Shown: piece after piece, positions 43,815-54,406 of the stretch | Numbering within the stretch: the first letter of the stretch is position 1 | Layout: each line of letters starts with the position of its first letter | Source: Nematopogon swammerdamellus | Lineage: Eukaryota > Arthropoda > Insecta > Lepidoptera > Adelidae | DNA length: 64,000 nucleotides | Assembly (NCBI GenBank): GCA_946902875.1 | Contig: OX336344.1 | Location: 23,333,791-23,397,790, forward strand | Direction: 5' to 3' | The notes under the pieces: generated by a model | What the model was told of the DNA's origin: nothing | Databases searched by the model: none | What the model saw: the letters and a program-made list of their open reading frames with translations, nothing else | Translations under genes and position numbers: made by a program

Positions 43815-45701
43815 TAAAAAAAGTGGCCGCCATTTTGAACTTTTTAGTTACTGGACCGATTGCTTTCAAAGTCGATATCTGGGTGTCTGTGTGGGCTCTG
43901 AATACGAATCCGTTGTCAAAATTTAAAAAAAGTGGCCGCCATTTTGAACTTTTTAGTTACTGGACCGATTGCTTTCAAAGTCCATATCTGGGTGTCTGTG
44001 TGGGCTCTGAATACGAATCCGTTGTCAAAATTTAAAAAAAGCGGCTGCCATTTTGAACTTATTAGTTACTGGACCGATTGCTTTCAAAGTCGATATCTGG
44101 GTGTCTGTGTGGGCTCTGAATACGAATCCGTTGTCAAAATTTAAAAAAAGCGGCTGCCATTTTGAACTTTTTAGTTACTGGACCGATTGCTTTCAAAGTC
44201 GATATCTGGGTGTCTGTGTGGGCTCTGAATACGAATCCGTTGTCAAAATTTAAAAAAAGTGGCCGCCATTTTGAACTTTTTAGTTACTGGACCGATTGCT
44301 TTCAAAGTCGATATCTGGGTGTCTGTGTGGGCTCTGAATACGAATCCGTTGTCAAAATTTAAAAAAAGCGGCTGCCATTTTGAACTTTTTAGTTACTGGA
44401 CCGATTGCTTTCAAAGTCGATATCTGGGTGTCTGTGTGGGCTCTGAATACGAATCCGTTGTCAAAATTTAAAAAAAGTGGCCGCCATTTTGAACTTTTTA
44501 GTTACTGGACCGATTGCTTTCAAAGTCGATATCTGGGTGTCTGTGTGGGCTCTGAATACGAATCCGTTGTCAAAATTTAAAAAAAGCGGCTGCCATTTTG
44601 AACTTTTTAGTTACTGGACCGATTGCTTTCAAAGTCGATATCTGGGTGTCTGTGTGGGCTCTGAATACGAATCCGTTGTCAAAATTTAAAAAAAGTGGCC
44701 GCCATTTTGAACTTTTTAGTTACTGGACCGATTGCTTTCAAAGTCGATATCTGGGTGTCTGTGTGGGCTCTGAATACGAATCCGTTGTCAAAATTTAAAA
44801 AAAGTGGCCGCCATTTTGAACTTTTTAGTTACTGGACCGATTGCTTTCAAAGTCGATATCTGGGTGTCTGTGTGGACTCTGAATACGAATCCGTTGTCAA
44901 AATTTAAAAAAGTGGCCGCCATTTTGAACTTTTTAGTTACTGGACCGATTGCTTTCAAAGTCGATATCTGGGTGTCTGTGTGGACTCTGAATACGAATCC
45001 GTTGTCAAAATTTAAAAAAAGTGGCCGCCATTTTGAACTTTTTAGTTACTGGACCGATTGCTTTCAAAGTCGATATCTGGGTGTCTGTGTGGACTCTGAA
45101 TACGAATCCGTTGTCAAAATTTAAAAAAAGTGGCCGCCATTTTGAACTTTTTAGTTACTGGACCGATTGCTTTCAAAGTCGATATCTGGGTGTCTGTGTG
45201 GACTCTGAATACGAATCCGTTGTCAAAATTTAAAAAAGTGGCCGCCATTTTGAACTTTTTAGTTACTGGACCGATTGCTTTCAAAGTCGATATCTGGGTG
45301 TCTGTGTGGACTCTGAATACGAATCCGTTGTCAAAATTTAAAAAAAGCGGCTGCCATTTTGAACTTCTTAGTTACTGGACCGATTGCTTTCAAAATCGAT
45401 ATCTGGGTGTCTGTGTGGGCTCTGAATACGAATCTGTAGTGAACATTTAAAAAAAGTTGCCGCCATTTTGAACTTTTTAGTTACTGGACCGATTGCTTTC
45501 AAAATCGATATCTGGGTGTCTGCGTGGGCTCTGAATACGAATCTGTAGTGAACATTAAAAAAAAGTGGCCGCCATTTTCAACTTTTTAGTTACTGGACCG
45601 ATTGCTTTCAAAATTGATATCTGGGTATCTGTATGGGCTCTGAATACGAATCCGTTTTCAAAATTTAAAAATAGTTGCCGCCATCTTGCACTTTTTAGTT
45701 T
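43815..45701 (+). repeat. 109-bp tandem array, direct half (~17.3 units)
   Basis: Unit starts, marked by G(G/T)C(C/T)GCCATTTTGAA, occur at about 43824, 43933, 44042, 44151, 44260, 44369, 44478, 44587, 44696, 44805, 44913, 45022, 45131, 45239, 45348, 45457, 45566 and 45675. Units are nearly identical except at a few sites. GTGGCC and GCGGCT versions alternate at 44260-44696 (a 218-bp higher-order dimer). A GTGGACTCTG variant is confined to neighbouring units at 44805-45310. The last three full units diverge most, towards the junction. Confidence 0.95.
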
Positions 45702-46868
45702 TGACTACAGATTCATATTTAGAGCCCACACAGACACGCAGATATCTATTTTGAAAGCAATGGGTCCAGTAACTAAAAAGTTTAAAATGGCGGCCACTTA
45801 ATTTTGACTACAGATTCGTATTCAGAGCATACACAGACACCCAGACATCGATTTTGAAAGCAATTGGTCCAGTAACTGAAAAGTTCAAAATGGCGGCCAC
45901 TTTTTTTAAATTTTGACTACAGATTCGTATTCAGAGCCTACACAGACACCCAGATATCAATTTTGAAATCAATCGGTCCAGTAACTAAAAAGTTTAAAAT
46001 GGCGGCCACTTAATTTTGACTACAGATTCGTATTCAGAGCACACACAGACACCCAGACATCGATTTTGAAAGCCATTGGTCCAGTAACTGAAAAGTTCAA
46101 AATGGCGGCCACTTTTTTTAAATTTTGACTACAGATTCGTATTCAGAGCCTACACAGACACCCAGATATCAATTTTGAAATCAATCGGTCCAGTAACTAA
46201 AAAGTTCAAAATGGCGGCCACTTTTTTTTAATTTTGACTACAGATTCGTATTCCGAGCCCACACAGACACCCAGATATCGATTTTGAAAGCAATCGGTCC
46301 AGTAACTGAAAAGTTTAAAATGGCGGCCACTTTTTTTATTTTGATTACAGATTCGTATTCAGAGCCTACACAGACACCCAGATATCAATTTTGAAAGCAA
46401 TCGGTCCAGTAACTAAAAAGTTCAAAATGGCGGCCACTTTTTTTTATTTTGATTACAGATTCGTATTCAGAGCCTACACAGCCACCCAGATATCAATTTT
46501 GAAAGCAATCGGTCCAGTAACTGAAAAGTTCAAAATGGCGGCCACTTTTTTTTATTTTGATTACAGATTCGTATTCAGAGCCTACACAGACACCCAGATA
46601 TCAATTTTGAAAGCAATCGGTCCAGTAACTGAAAAGTTCAAAATGGCGGCCACTTTTTTTTATTTTGATTACAGATTCGTATTCAGAGCCTACACAGACA
46701 CCCAGATATCAATTTTGAAAGCAATCGGTCCAGTAACTAAAAAGTTCAAAATGGCGGCCACTTTTTTTTAATTTTGATTACAGATTCGTATTCAGAGCCT
46801 ACACAGACACCCAGATATCAATTTTGAAAGCAATCGGTCCAGTAACTAAAAAGTTCAAAATGGCGGCA
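45702..46868 (-). repeat. 109-bp tandem array, inverted half (~11 units)
   Basis: The same unit in reverse complement. AAAATGGCGGC occurs about every 105-114 bp from 45783 to 46856. Units here are more variable in length than in the direct half, mainly in the T tract, with some GACTACAG/GATTACAG variation. The junction at 45700-45702 joins two partial units. Confidence 0.95.
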
Positions 46869-46990
46869 AGTATACATTGAAAATTTCACTTTAGCTTCAC
46901 ATACGATTCGGCTTAAAAATAATAAAAATGGAATACCTATTGCAAAGTTTCCAAAATTTAGTGAAACTTTCACTGCAAAATTGTCGTTTA

Positions 46991-47339
46991 GTTAGCGAGT
47001 AAAAATAAAACATGTGCATATAAGTTGATGTTTTTCTTTTTTTCTTGCCCTCCAATAATGTTAAGAGGTACATATACATAGATAGTCATAATTAAAAATG
47101 TTTCCTTTTAAATTACATCAAATATAATTTATAATATTGTCCACTACAAACTTCTCATAAAGAGTGCCAACCCTGTACCCAAGTTATCGAGGTCGCACCA
47201 ATACACGCAAAGGCGCCCGCGTACGTGAGCAGTAGGTACACATTTTCGGCCGCTTCATAGAAAATGTGACTAGTGTCACGGGTGTGGTATAACGCTGTCT
47301 GCGCTTGAGATGCAAGGACTATAGAACCGTGCCTAAATA
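46991..47339. other. Unassigned spacer
   Basis: Nothing recognised. Confidence 0.25.
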
Positions 47340-47600
47340 AAAGTAGCCTAGCAACAGCGGCGCGCTGCGGAGCGGGGGCGGCGGCGGCGGCGGCACTGTG
47401 GTGGCGCGGAGCGGTGACGACGCGGCGGCGCGGCGCGGCGCGGAGGAGCGGCGGCGCGGCGCGGAGGAGCGGCTTGTTATTGCTTGCTTGCATGCGTGAG
47501 TGGCACGCTGCTACTGAGTTACCGCACCGCACCGCACCCCACCGCACCGTGCCATGCTGCCGCCGCGCGCGCCGCGCGCGCCGGCCGGTACCTATGTTGC
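47340..47600. other. GC/CpG-rich island
   Basis: Strongly CpG-rich, with GGCGGCGGCGGCGG, a duplicated GCGGCGCGGCGCGGAGGAGC (near 47428 and 47449), GCACCGCACCGCACC and GCCGCGCGCGCC. Frames on both strands are low-complexity alanine/arginine stretches and are not credible proteins. It could mark a promoter or 5' untranslated exon in the intron. Confidence 0.4.
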
Positions 47601-47845
47601 TATGATATTTGCCATACATACCTAAATGCCTATCTACCTATTACCTACCTACCTATTTTTATTTTAGTTTTCATCGATAGTCTATTTAGAGGTTTATAAA
47701 AAGTGGTAAGTACATGAACTAAAATAATTTGGAAGAAATTACAATAAAATGTTATTTAGGTAAAATAATAAAAAATAAAAAATTAGAATCACGCATCAGT
47801 TACATAAGCCACAATCATTTTAATAATTAAAATAATAAAAAAGCA
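47601..47845. other. CCTA-type microsatellite and AT-rich sequence
   Basis: 47618-47657 reiterates CCTA/CTACCTA. The rest is A/T-rich. Confidence 0.5.
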
Positions 47846-47847
47846 AA

Positions 47848-47936
47848 AAAAAAAAACATACGAAAGTGGGATTCGAACCCCGAACCATCAACTCTTTAGG
47901 CTGATAGCGACAAACTACGCTAAATGTGACTTGAAC
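47848..47936 (-). pseudogene. tRNA-like sequence with T-run terminator
   Basis: The minus strand has TAGCGTAGTTTG (A-box-like), a 5-bp anticodon stem TCAGC/GTTGA around CTAAAGA (would-be anticodon AAA), and GGGGTTCGAATCCCAC (B box). A T12 run follows shortly after. No acceptor stem forms, and the T stem is only 3 bp. Probably tRNA-derived (SINE head or pseudogene). Confidence 0.45.
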
Positions 47937-48040
47937 GTGCGAAGCGAAATTAGCAGTCGCATGGTACATTATGTAGAATTCCCGAATGCTCAAGGTCGTT
48001 GGCGTTTGTCACGGCCTTAAAGAGCGATTTGTTGATCGTT
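47935..48040 (+). repeat. Repeat family F copy
   Basis: Shares TTGGCGTTTGTCAC and GCCTTAAAGAGCGA with the minus strand of 42018-42115. Confidence 0.4.
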
Positions 48041-50579
48041 CGGTCGCTTAGTCACACGCAGATCAACTCCGACGATTCCTTGTAAGGATATTTGTCGAGT
48101 CCAGTAGTGAGGTGTGGGTAGACAACCGCACTTGACAGTAAGGATGACTGTCCACATGCTTGCACAGACCATCCATCTGACAATGATATCAAACTATAAT
48201 TATGCCTACGGGATAAAACAAGCGTACATTCAGTAAGCAATGAAAATGAGGAAGAGATAACGTGAAAAACAAATGTAACATAAAATTAGACAATGACAAA
48301 TGATACACAATAGAAGGTAAAATGAAGGACCAACAAAGAGGAATAAAAACCAAAGAACACAAAAGAAGAAACTATAACAGAAACAAAATTATATGATAGA
48401 TAATACGTGGAGTAAGTAAATAAGCACCTAACAAAATGAAGGACTGCGATGTACAGAGTCTAAGTAAAGCAGTTAATGGACATCCTGCCTTAGGAACGGG
48501 CGTAAGAAATAATCGCCGAAATCCCAACTGAAGTGAGGTCCATGTATGGAGATTTAACTTTTTTTATCTAAAGACGATCTGTGGCAGGTTTCGGCAAGTC
48601 TTAAAATCGGGTGACGACATTCTCTTATTTAGATGTTTGGCTAAAGATGCCTCCCCACTACAAGTCGCTGAGGAATCGTCGATGACCGACGTACTACACA
48701 AACAGACACATGCACAATCGAAGTGTCAGTGTTGATTTGCTAACATTATGGAAATTCCTCATACAAAAACTTCAGTATGGCATGAGGAATAAGACAGGGC
48801 ATTATAAATTATTATTCGTGCTTAAATCATAAATTTGCTAAGAAACATCAATGCTTGAAAATATTGACCATACATAAATACAATTTCTTAAAGCAGTAGA
48901 GTCAAGAGTATTCGTAATTCAATAGAATTGTGAATTTGTATTCTGGAACAGAAATGTCACCTTAAGAAATAGATCTTTTGGAAGTAGTTTAGTATTCTTG
49001 GCACAATTTAACATAGAATGAAAACGATACTTAAGCTATACTAAAACACGACCGTTAAAATATACGAGCTATTGTGACAGACCGAAATCAATGATAAATA
49101 GCCGTCGTGCTCACGCGTAGAAACTCGTAAAGCTCTGACATCAAGGGTCTATATTCGGAGACCACATCCACCTGACCTGGCGGCTGGCACGGTGTGACGA
49201 AGCAGTCAGAGCTCCGACCTGTTCCATATTCTAACTCTACAAGTATTATGTTCATTTGTCGCAACGCAAGAGAAGCCAGCAGCCCATACAATTTGAGGAT
49301 CTACAGCTATGAGATCATAGGGATTCTCTGGACATATGGTATGTTATTATCATTAACGATAAACACGCTGTAAGACTTCTTGACCGAGTCTTCTTTAAAG
49401 ATTGCATTTCCAAACAGGACAAAACAAAAATTATGAAATATTCTGTATGCACATATGCATCCTGAATACCTATCTGTGACAATGAATGTTGTTAATGTTA
49501 GGGCGAAATAAATATTTGAATCTCATTTATATTATTTATTTTGTACGCCTGACTAAAAGCCACTTCAAAGATTTCATATGTAGATGTTAAAAGTATTCTT
49601 TATGTATGACCTTAGGTTCTCTTGATTCCGAATCTAGCATCACACAAACCTAACCTGCTACTAGACTAGAAATTGACTGATCATGAACGACGTCGTCAGG
49701 GCCACAACTGCTAGTCGAATTAGAGACTATACGAGATGATGGAGTGACCTGCGGTTATGATATTTTTCCTCTTCGGTGTTAAAAATGCATGTAATTGAAT
49801 CTGCTTCTAGAAGAACGCCGTCATTTTCCAAAAAAAGCTAACAGGATGACACATTTCCAACCTTGGGCAACTCATAGAATATTGTTATTGTTTCATTGAA
49901 ATTAAATGATTCACAAATCATCTGGGTGTGGTGTGGATGCTAAACTCAACGGCGCGTATTGTGTGCTGAGAGCTCGCCCTATCGAGCAGCCTGTGTGGCC
50001 ACACTAATCCGATTTGATTCTAATTAGACATACCGGTCTGTAGTCGCCTGGTCACGCACGACACGGCGAAGGTTCTGATAGATGCTAAGTCTAATCTACT
50101 GGATTACAATATAGTAAATAGAGATCCAATTTGTGAAATTACAGTTTTATTGGTCCATTATTTACCACGCCTCCTAAAGGCCAGTACTTATTTAAATTCC
50201 CACTTAGTCAGTGCTAGGAGCAACGTTAGTCGACATATCTTATGGGGAATCTGTCATATAGTGTTCCTTTTATTTACCACTAAGCAGAACTTTGTAACCA
50301 ACCATAATATGATATTGATAACCCAATTTGTCTTTATTCTTAACCCTCCTCTCCGTCCAATCGATTTTGACTGTGCCTAACGGAGGGTTTATGGACCTAA
50401 TGGATATTATAAGGCAGCTCTGGTGCCAGCCAGTTATCTCCGATTTCTTACATAATTATCTGAATAGTTGCTCTCTCAAAAATTCAAATATAAACGGCAA
50501 CCTTATAAACCATTTCTAACTCGTATTCATTGGGTTTTATTTGCAAAAGAAATTAGTACAGTTATGCAGCAGTGAAATT
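48041..50579. other. No gene recognised
   Basis: AT-rich. The minus-strand frame at 49088-49291 (67 codons; VDVVSEYRPLMSELYEFLRV) has protein-like composition but no family I recognise. Confidence 0.25.
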
Positions 50580-51059
50580 ACGGCAACTACACGTCGGCAC
50601 TCAGTCGTTTATAGACTTGCGAGGCCACGTGTTGAATTTCCTGCGTTCAGTTTGCGTTTGGACGAGGAATAGGAACATATAGAGCATACGTCAGATACGT
50701 TTACTTAGGAAGTAAAGTGACTTAAAGTGACTCGTGGTGAAGAGTATTAAGTTTCGCGTGGGCACGTGTTTAGTGTTAGCGAGTCCCAACTCAACGCAGT
50801 CTTTGTTCGTGGGCTGTTGAAGTCTGAGGCACCTATTTCAGAAGATAAGTGGATCGATTACTGTTGAGCTAAAGTTGGATTTTGAACTTCAATTTTAAGT
50901 CAATGTTCCAGAGCCGCCTCCGCAACATCGCAGAAGTCAATTATACATTGACACTATTCTCGCCATATAGTTATATGTTTATTATAAAATACGACATCCG
51001 ACGATCAAATGGATGGGTTATATTTTATATGGCTCTGCTTGCGTTAGTAAAGTAACGTA
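50580..51059. other. Unassigned, possible promoter-like sequence
   Basis: CACTCAGTCG near 50599 fits the arthropod initiator consensus TCAGT, and a directly repeated AAAGTGACT follows at 50715 and 50725. No TATA box or coding exon was defined. Confidence 0.15.
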
Positions 51060-51200
51060 AACTTACTTTCTTCGAAACAGTTCGGGCTTCGGCCTCGCCC
51101 TTAGTGACTTACTATCTTCGAGAGAGCATATCGTTTACCTGAACGCAGCTCGGCCTTTGGCCTCGCCCTAAATGACTTACTTTGTTCGTGAGAGACCCCC
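51060..51200 (+). repeat. Direct repeat of a ~60-75-bp unit
   Basis: TTCGGCCTCGCCCTTAGTGACTTACTATCTTCG-type sequence occurs twice (key parts GGCCTCGCCCT and GACTTACT), near 51090 and 51155, with a partial third unit before it. Confidence 0.6.
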
Positions 51201-52097
51201 TTACTTGGTCCTTTCGAATTTCATGCGAGTATAAATGTCATAAACATTGCCAATAATTGCCATAGCCTGTTCATTTTTGGGGTCAAAATGTATAGTAGAC
51301 TCAACTTTGTCAAAGTTACGTTAGTTAAGTTTGTCTAGATACCAAATACACGACTATGCTCTACCCCCGAGTAAGTGTATCCTGATTTCTCTTTGAAGCA
51401 AGCACTTTCTGTTCGTTCATTTCTAACCCAGAACAAAGAATGCTGCCCATGTGGCATTGTCTGCCTCTGCACTGTTCCTCCGCTTCAGTACATGCTTTAA
51501 CAATTACAATTACCTTAGTATGTAGTCCGCACTAAGCACTACGCCTGCGCACTGGCGGAAATAACATTGTCTTGTGAAAACAAATACGTGAACTTACGTA
51601 CAATTTGTATAATTTGTTCAACTCAGTATGGGTAACCATTCATCCATATAGTCTATTGACTGTTTGCGTTCACTCATAGCATCTATAATTTCACCTGGTC
51701 GACAAACCGGTCCTGGTTTATTTACATCTTGAGAAAGCTTTGCATAAAATGGGTTGAACTGCATTCATCGTACGATGGCCTCGAACCGAAACGTTCAACT
51801 TGTTTCAATTTCTTTTCCACTTTATCGTCATTCGTTTCAATTGAAAGTGCACCCAACCAATTTATAAATAGCGCTTAATTTCTACAGTGATATCACCCCC
51901 CGCCTCACGAAGTTTTTTGCTCGAGGGCATACAATAGTGTACCTGTCGGTAAGGGCAACACACAGCAGGGGTTCCCCCAAGGGACCATTTTGTTACCTAT
52001 ACATATTACCTGACCTGTTCAACGCGCGCGATATGGTAGGAATTATATTTGGATGGATTTTGATACTCTGTGTTTGAGACTTTTGCCGCTGGGGCCG
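51201..52097. other. No gene recognised
   Basis: Unassigned. Confidence 0.25.
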
Positions 52098-52140
52098 TCA
52101 TAGCCAACTATTATTTCGAAAATATTAGTTATGGCTATGC
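52098..52140. repeat. Imperfect palindrome, ~20-bp arms
   Basis: CATAGCCAACTATTATTT is mirrored by AAATATTAGTTATGGCTATG with two differences. It lies directly left of the MITE at 52148-52290. Confidence 0.6.
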
Positions 52141-52147
52141 ATAAGTA

Positions 52148-52290
52148 CTTAGCCCAATTGCGCCAACACGAATTTAGAGTTAAGTAGCGAGTTATGGATT
52201 TAAACGCAGTTCCCACAGTCAACAGGTACTAGCTTAACGAGTTAAACTGATTTATATAGTTAAATTCTTGTTGGCGCAATTGGCCCTAAG
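52148..52290. mobile_element. 143-bp MITE with ~28-bp TIRs and TA duplication
   Basis: The left end CTTAGCCCAATTGCGCCAAC, continuing through ACGAATTTA, is mirrored at the right with a 2-base length difference in the GG/CCC run and one substitution. TA flanks both ends (52146-52147, 52291-52292). No ORF. Confidence 0.8.
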
Positions 52291-52774
52291 TAATATTACT
52301 AAGTAATTCTAAGTATCATTCGAGATTCTGTTTCAGCACATCATAACATAATCTAGATCTAAGTCAATTATTTCATCAACTAATGGACGAAAATCTTGTG
52401 CAAGTTCTATACCGTTATATCTATTAGTAGTGGATCACAATAATACGTCATTAACATTTAATTACATAGTAATATCGTATTGTCTACAACTACAATCAGT
52501 TATATCAATCGATATTTTCTTATTTAACTCTATATAAGAATATTTTTACTCAAAAATGAAGAAATACTCCACAGACAACTAGAACTGAGCAAACCATTTC
52601 TTCACAGCGACATACCTTGCTACAGAAATCTTCTCTGGTACAGATAAACACACGTGCATACCTGCAATGAAAATAAATAATTTGCATCAATAAAATTCTG
52701 AATGTAGGTGTATCCGTTATCAATCGATGAGCATTGAACATGTAGCTATGGAGAACATTGTGACTTGTGAGTGT
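52291..52774. other. Unassigned AT-rich
   Basis: Nothing recognised. Confidence 0.25.
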
Positions 52775-52880
52775 GGAAAAGGCGACAGAGGGGTGTCAGG
52801 CAGGCAGGGTCTCCACGTGCCGCGATCCTGTTGCACGTGGAGTTGCGTTGTCTCTGCCTACCGCACTGGCAAACAGGCGG
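52775..52880 (+). repeat. LINE 3'-tail fragment, inverted relative to 28016-28095
   Basis: GTTGTCTCTGCCTACCGC and GGCAAACAGGCGG are the reverse complement of the tail phrase at 28020-28060. An internal hairpin, CTCCACGTGC/GCACGTGGAG, lies at 52811-52842. Confidence 0.5.
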
Positions 52881-53154
52881 AGGAGAAGAATGAAGATGGG
52901 TTCAGGAAACTGATAATCAATTTGTGCAGATCTTGATTCAGAGGGTCACACACAATCTAAAGAAATAATTAACAAATTTAAATAACTGTGCGTACGTCAT
53001 TTTGCTATCAAGTACGGTAAGGTGAGGAGAGGCTCCAGCAATAAAGCAGGCAGTAGTCGAGTAGTGTTACAAGGTTATACAAACACGCGCCCATTTAAGG
53101 TCGGTTAAACATCTACATACGCATACACAATGTCACTGAATTTTAAGAGATTTT
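52881..53154. other. Unassigned spacer
   Basis: Nothing recognised. Confidence 0.25.
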
Positions 53155-53310
53155 TTCCGTTCCGATAAGGAGCATGTTGAAAAAGTTCAGACCAAAGGAA
53201 AACCCTAACATGGTATTTAGTTTCATCAAGGTGTGATGGGCAACATCACGGGTGTAGTATTAGATAGAATGAGTAGTCAGCCAACCAGGTCTGATTCCTT
53301 AAAAACATTC
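53155..53310 (+). mobile_element. SINE family B, degraded 3' fragment
   Basis: GGTATTTAGTTTCATCAAGGT, GTGATGGGCAACATCACGG and AGTCAGCCAACCAGGTCTGA follow the order of the family-B tail with many substitutions. Confidence 0.45.
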
Positions 53311-53561
53311 GTTTTTATTAAAGTAATAATTAATTATCATAACTTTGATGTATGTGTTTAATAACGTCGTCGTTGGAAGAATTCCACTTCACATCATTAG
53401 ATCCAATAGAACTGGACTTCGGGAATAGTTCACCACAAAATGTTTAGTGATTCTTCAGAACAACCGCATCAGTGATCGGTGGCTGTGTGCTACGCATCAA
53501 AGTGCTGCTGCGCCTGCGCCCTTAACTTGAAGCAAAATGATTTGCCCAAAACGACCGACAA

Positions 53562-53879
53562 ATGTTTACACTATTACTAATCTCCGGAGTTATGTGTGAG
53601 AGCACGGTGGCAGAGCGGCGAGGCGTGATCTCATCGCTTCTAACGTACATCTCTGAGAACAGCTGGCAGGAATTATTATATTATCGAAAACGACTGTTAT
53701 TTATTACGAGAAACTACACCAGCAACAAACATTGTAGTATTGTATCTGTACTCAAAATCCTTAGCATCTTCGAAGACAGAGACGGATGGTTTAGCCGCTC
53801 GAATCTCCTGTCACGACTCGCTGACTTAGTACAAAGACTAGACGATTTGAAATTGGAGATAGTACTGCAAGTGAATTAG
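53562..53879 (+). CDS. 105-codon ORF, possible death-effector-domain-like protein
   Basis: A single uninterrupted frame with an in-frame stop (TGA) about 20 bases upstream of the ATG, so it is bounded on both sides. Residues 22-60 contain two predicted amphipathic helices (ISSLLTYISENSWQELLYYR). Residues 62-104 read SVLKILSIFEDRDGWFSRSN, then LLSRLADLVQRLDDLKLEIV. This resembles the last helices of a death effector domain: helix, a short charged loop, an S/NL helix start, then an R-x-D-like motif. In insects such domains occur in FADD and Dredd of the Imd pathway. It could be a small intron-nested gene, a retrocopy fragment or chance. The first ~12 residues are hydrophobic. The match is by eye only. 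Confidence 0.3.
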   Translation: MFTLLLISGVMCESTVAERRGVISSLLTYISENSWQELLYYRKRLLFITRNYTSNKHCSIVSVLKILSIFEDRDGWFSRSNLLSRLADLVQRLDDLKLEIVLQVN

Positions 53880-54252
53880 GCGCAATCTTGATAACTGAAT
53901 GTCTGTCAAATATGAATGCAACCATGACGGACCACTAATATAATCGACCGTAATCAAATTGTTTGATCCTAGGCCTTAATGGTTATCTCCTAGGTGGTTA
54001 ATATAACGTAGTGCAAAATAACTCAAAGTAGTGTCACAGAACAGAACATGTTCGTACCCAGTATGCGTCTGGTCTCTAATATAGAATAGAGCATAGCAAC
54101 TAATTTCAGCTAGGCGTGTTGGATGGCGTGTTAAATGGTTTGGACGCCAGATAGCGTCGTCTTGAAGAACATGATTTATTAGTGAGGGGTGAGTGGGATT
54201 ATATATAAGAAACAAAAATAAATCGCCCAATAATTCCTTCATCTAAAGCTGC
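53880..54252. other. No gene recognised
   Basis: A minus-strand frame at 53976-54242 has no recognisable motif. Confidence 0.25.
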
Positions 54253-54406
54253 GTCCAGATAATGTTCTTTTGGCCGTACCGTACTTCGTTCCATATCAAG
54301 AAGAACGCTAGTGTGGGTGGACTCCGCCGTTCGGCACGGTACGGCCTACGCGCATACGGAACGCAGGTACGGTACGGGCAAAACAATATATTGTTGTAAT
54401 CTGGAC
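54253..54406. mobile_element. 154-bp MITE-like inverted-repeat element
   Basis: GTCCAGAT at the left and ATCTGGAC at the right. The inner parts are also mirrored imperfectly (GGCCGTACCGTACTTCGTTC versus GGTACGGTACGGGC and GGCACGGTACGGCC). Its stem-loop would be imperfect. No target duplication was resolved. Confidence 0.6.

Larger units (their letters stand above)
43478..46990. mobile_element. Foldback-like element: mirrored 109-bp satellite with inverted outer flanks
   Basis: The outer left (about 43505-43522) contains ATTTTGCAGTGAAA. The outer right (about 46966-46980) contains its reverse complement, TTTCACTGCAAAAT. Between them lie a copy of a dispersed repeat (43618-43810, with GTTTCCTCACGGTGTTTTCC), the direct array (43815-45701) and the inverted array (45702-46868). 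Drosophila FB elements likewise have long inverted ends built of tandem units; relation is by layout only. No ORF or clear target duplication was found. Confidence 0.5.

Noticed and set aside
43823..45801. Series of 66- to 106-codon ORFs repeated every 109 bp
   Set aside because: They are translations of the satellite unit in rotating frames. The unit length is not a multiple of three and both strands are open; no protein signal.
43815..46868. CRISPR-like regular repeat array
   Set aside because: The whole 109-bp unit is conserved, with no variable spacers. The genome is eukaryotic and half the array is inverted.
47155..47619. 154-codon alanine/arginine-rich ORF
   Set aside because: A by-product of the GC-rich island; frames on the opposite strand are equally open.
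49088..49291. 67-codon minus-strand ORF with protein-like composition
   Set aside because: No family recognised and no splice or duplicate support; left unannotated as a gene.
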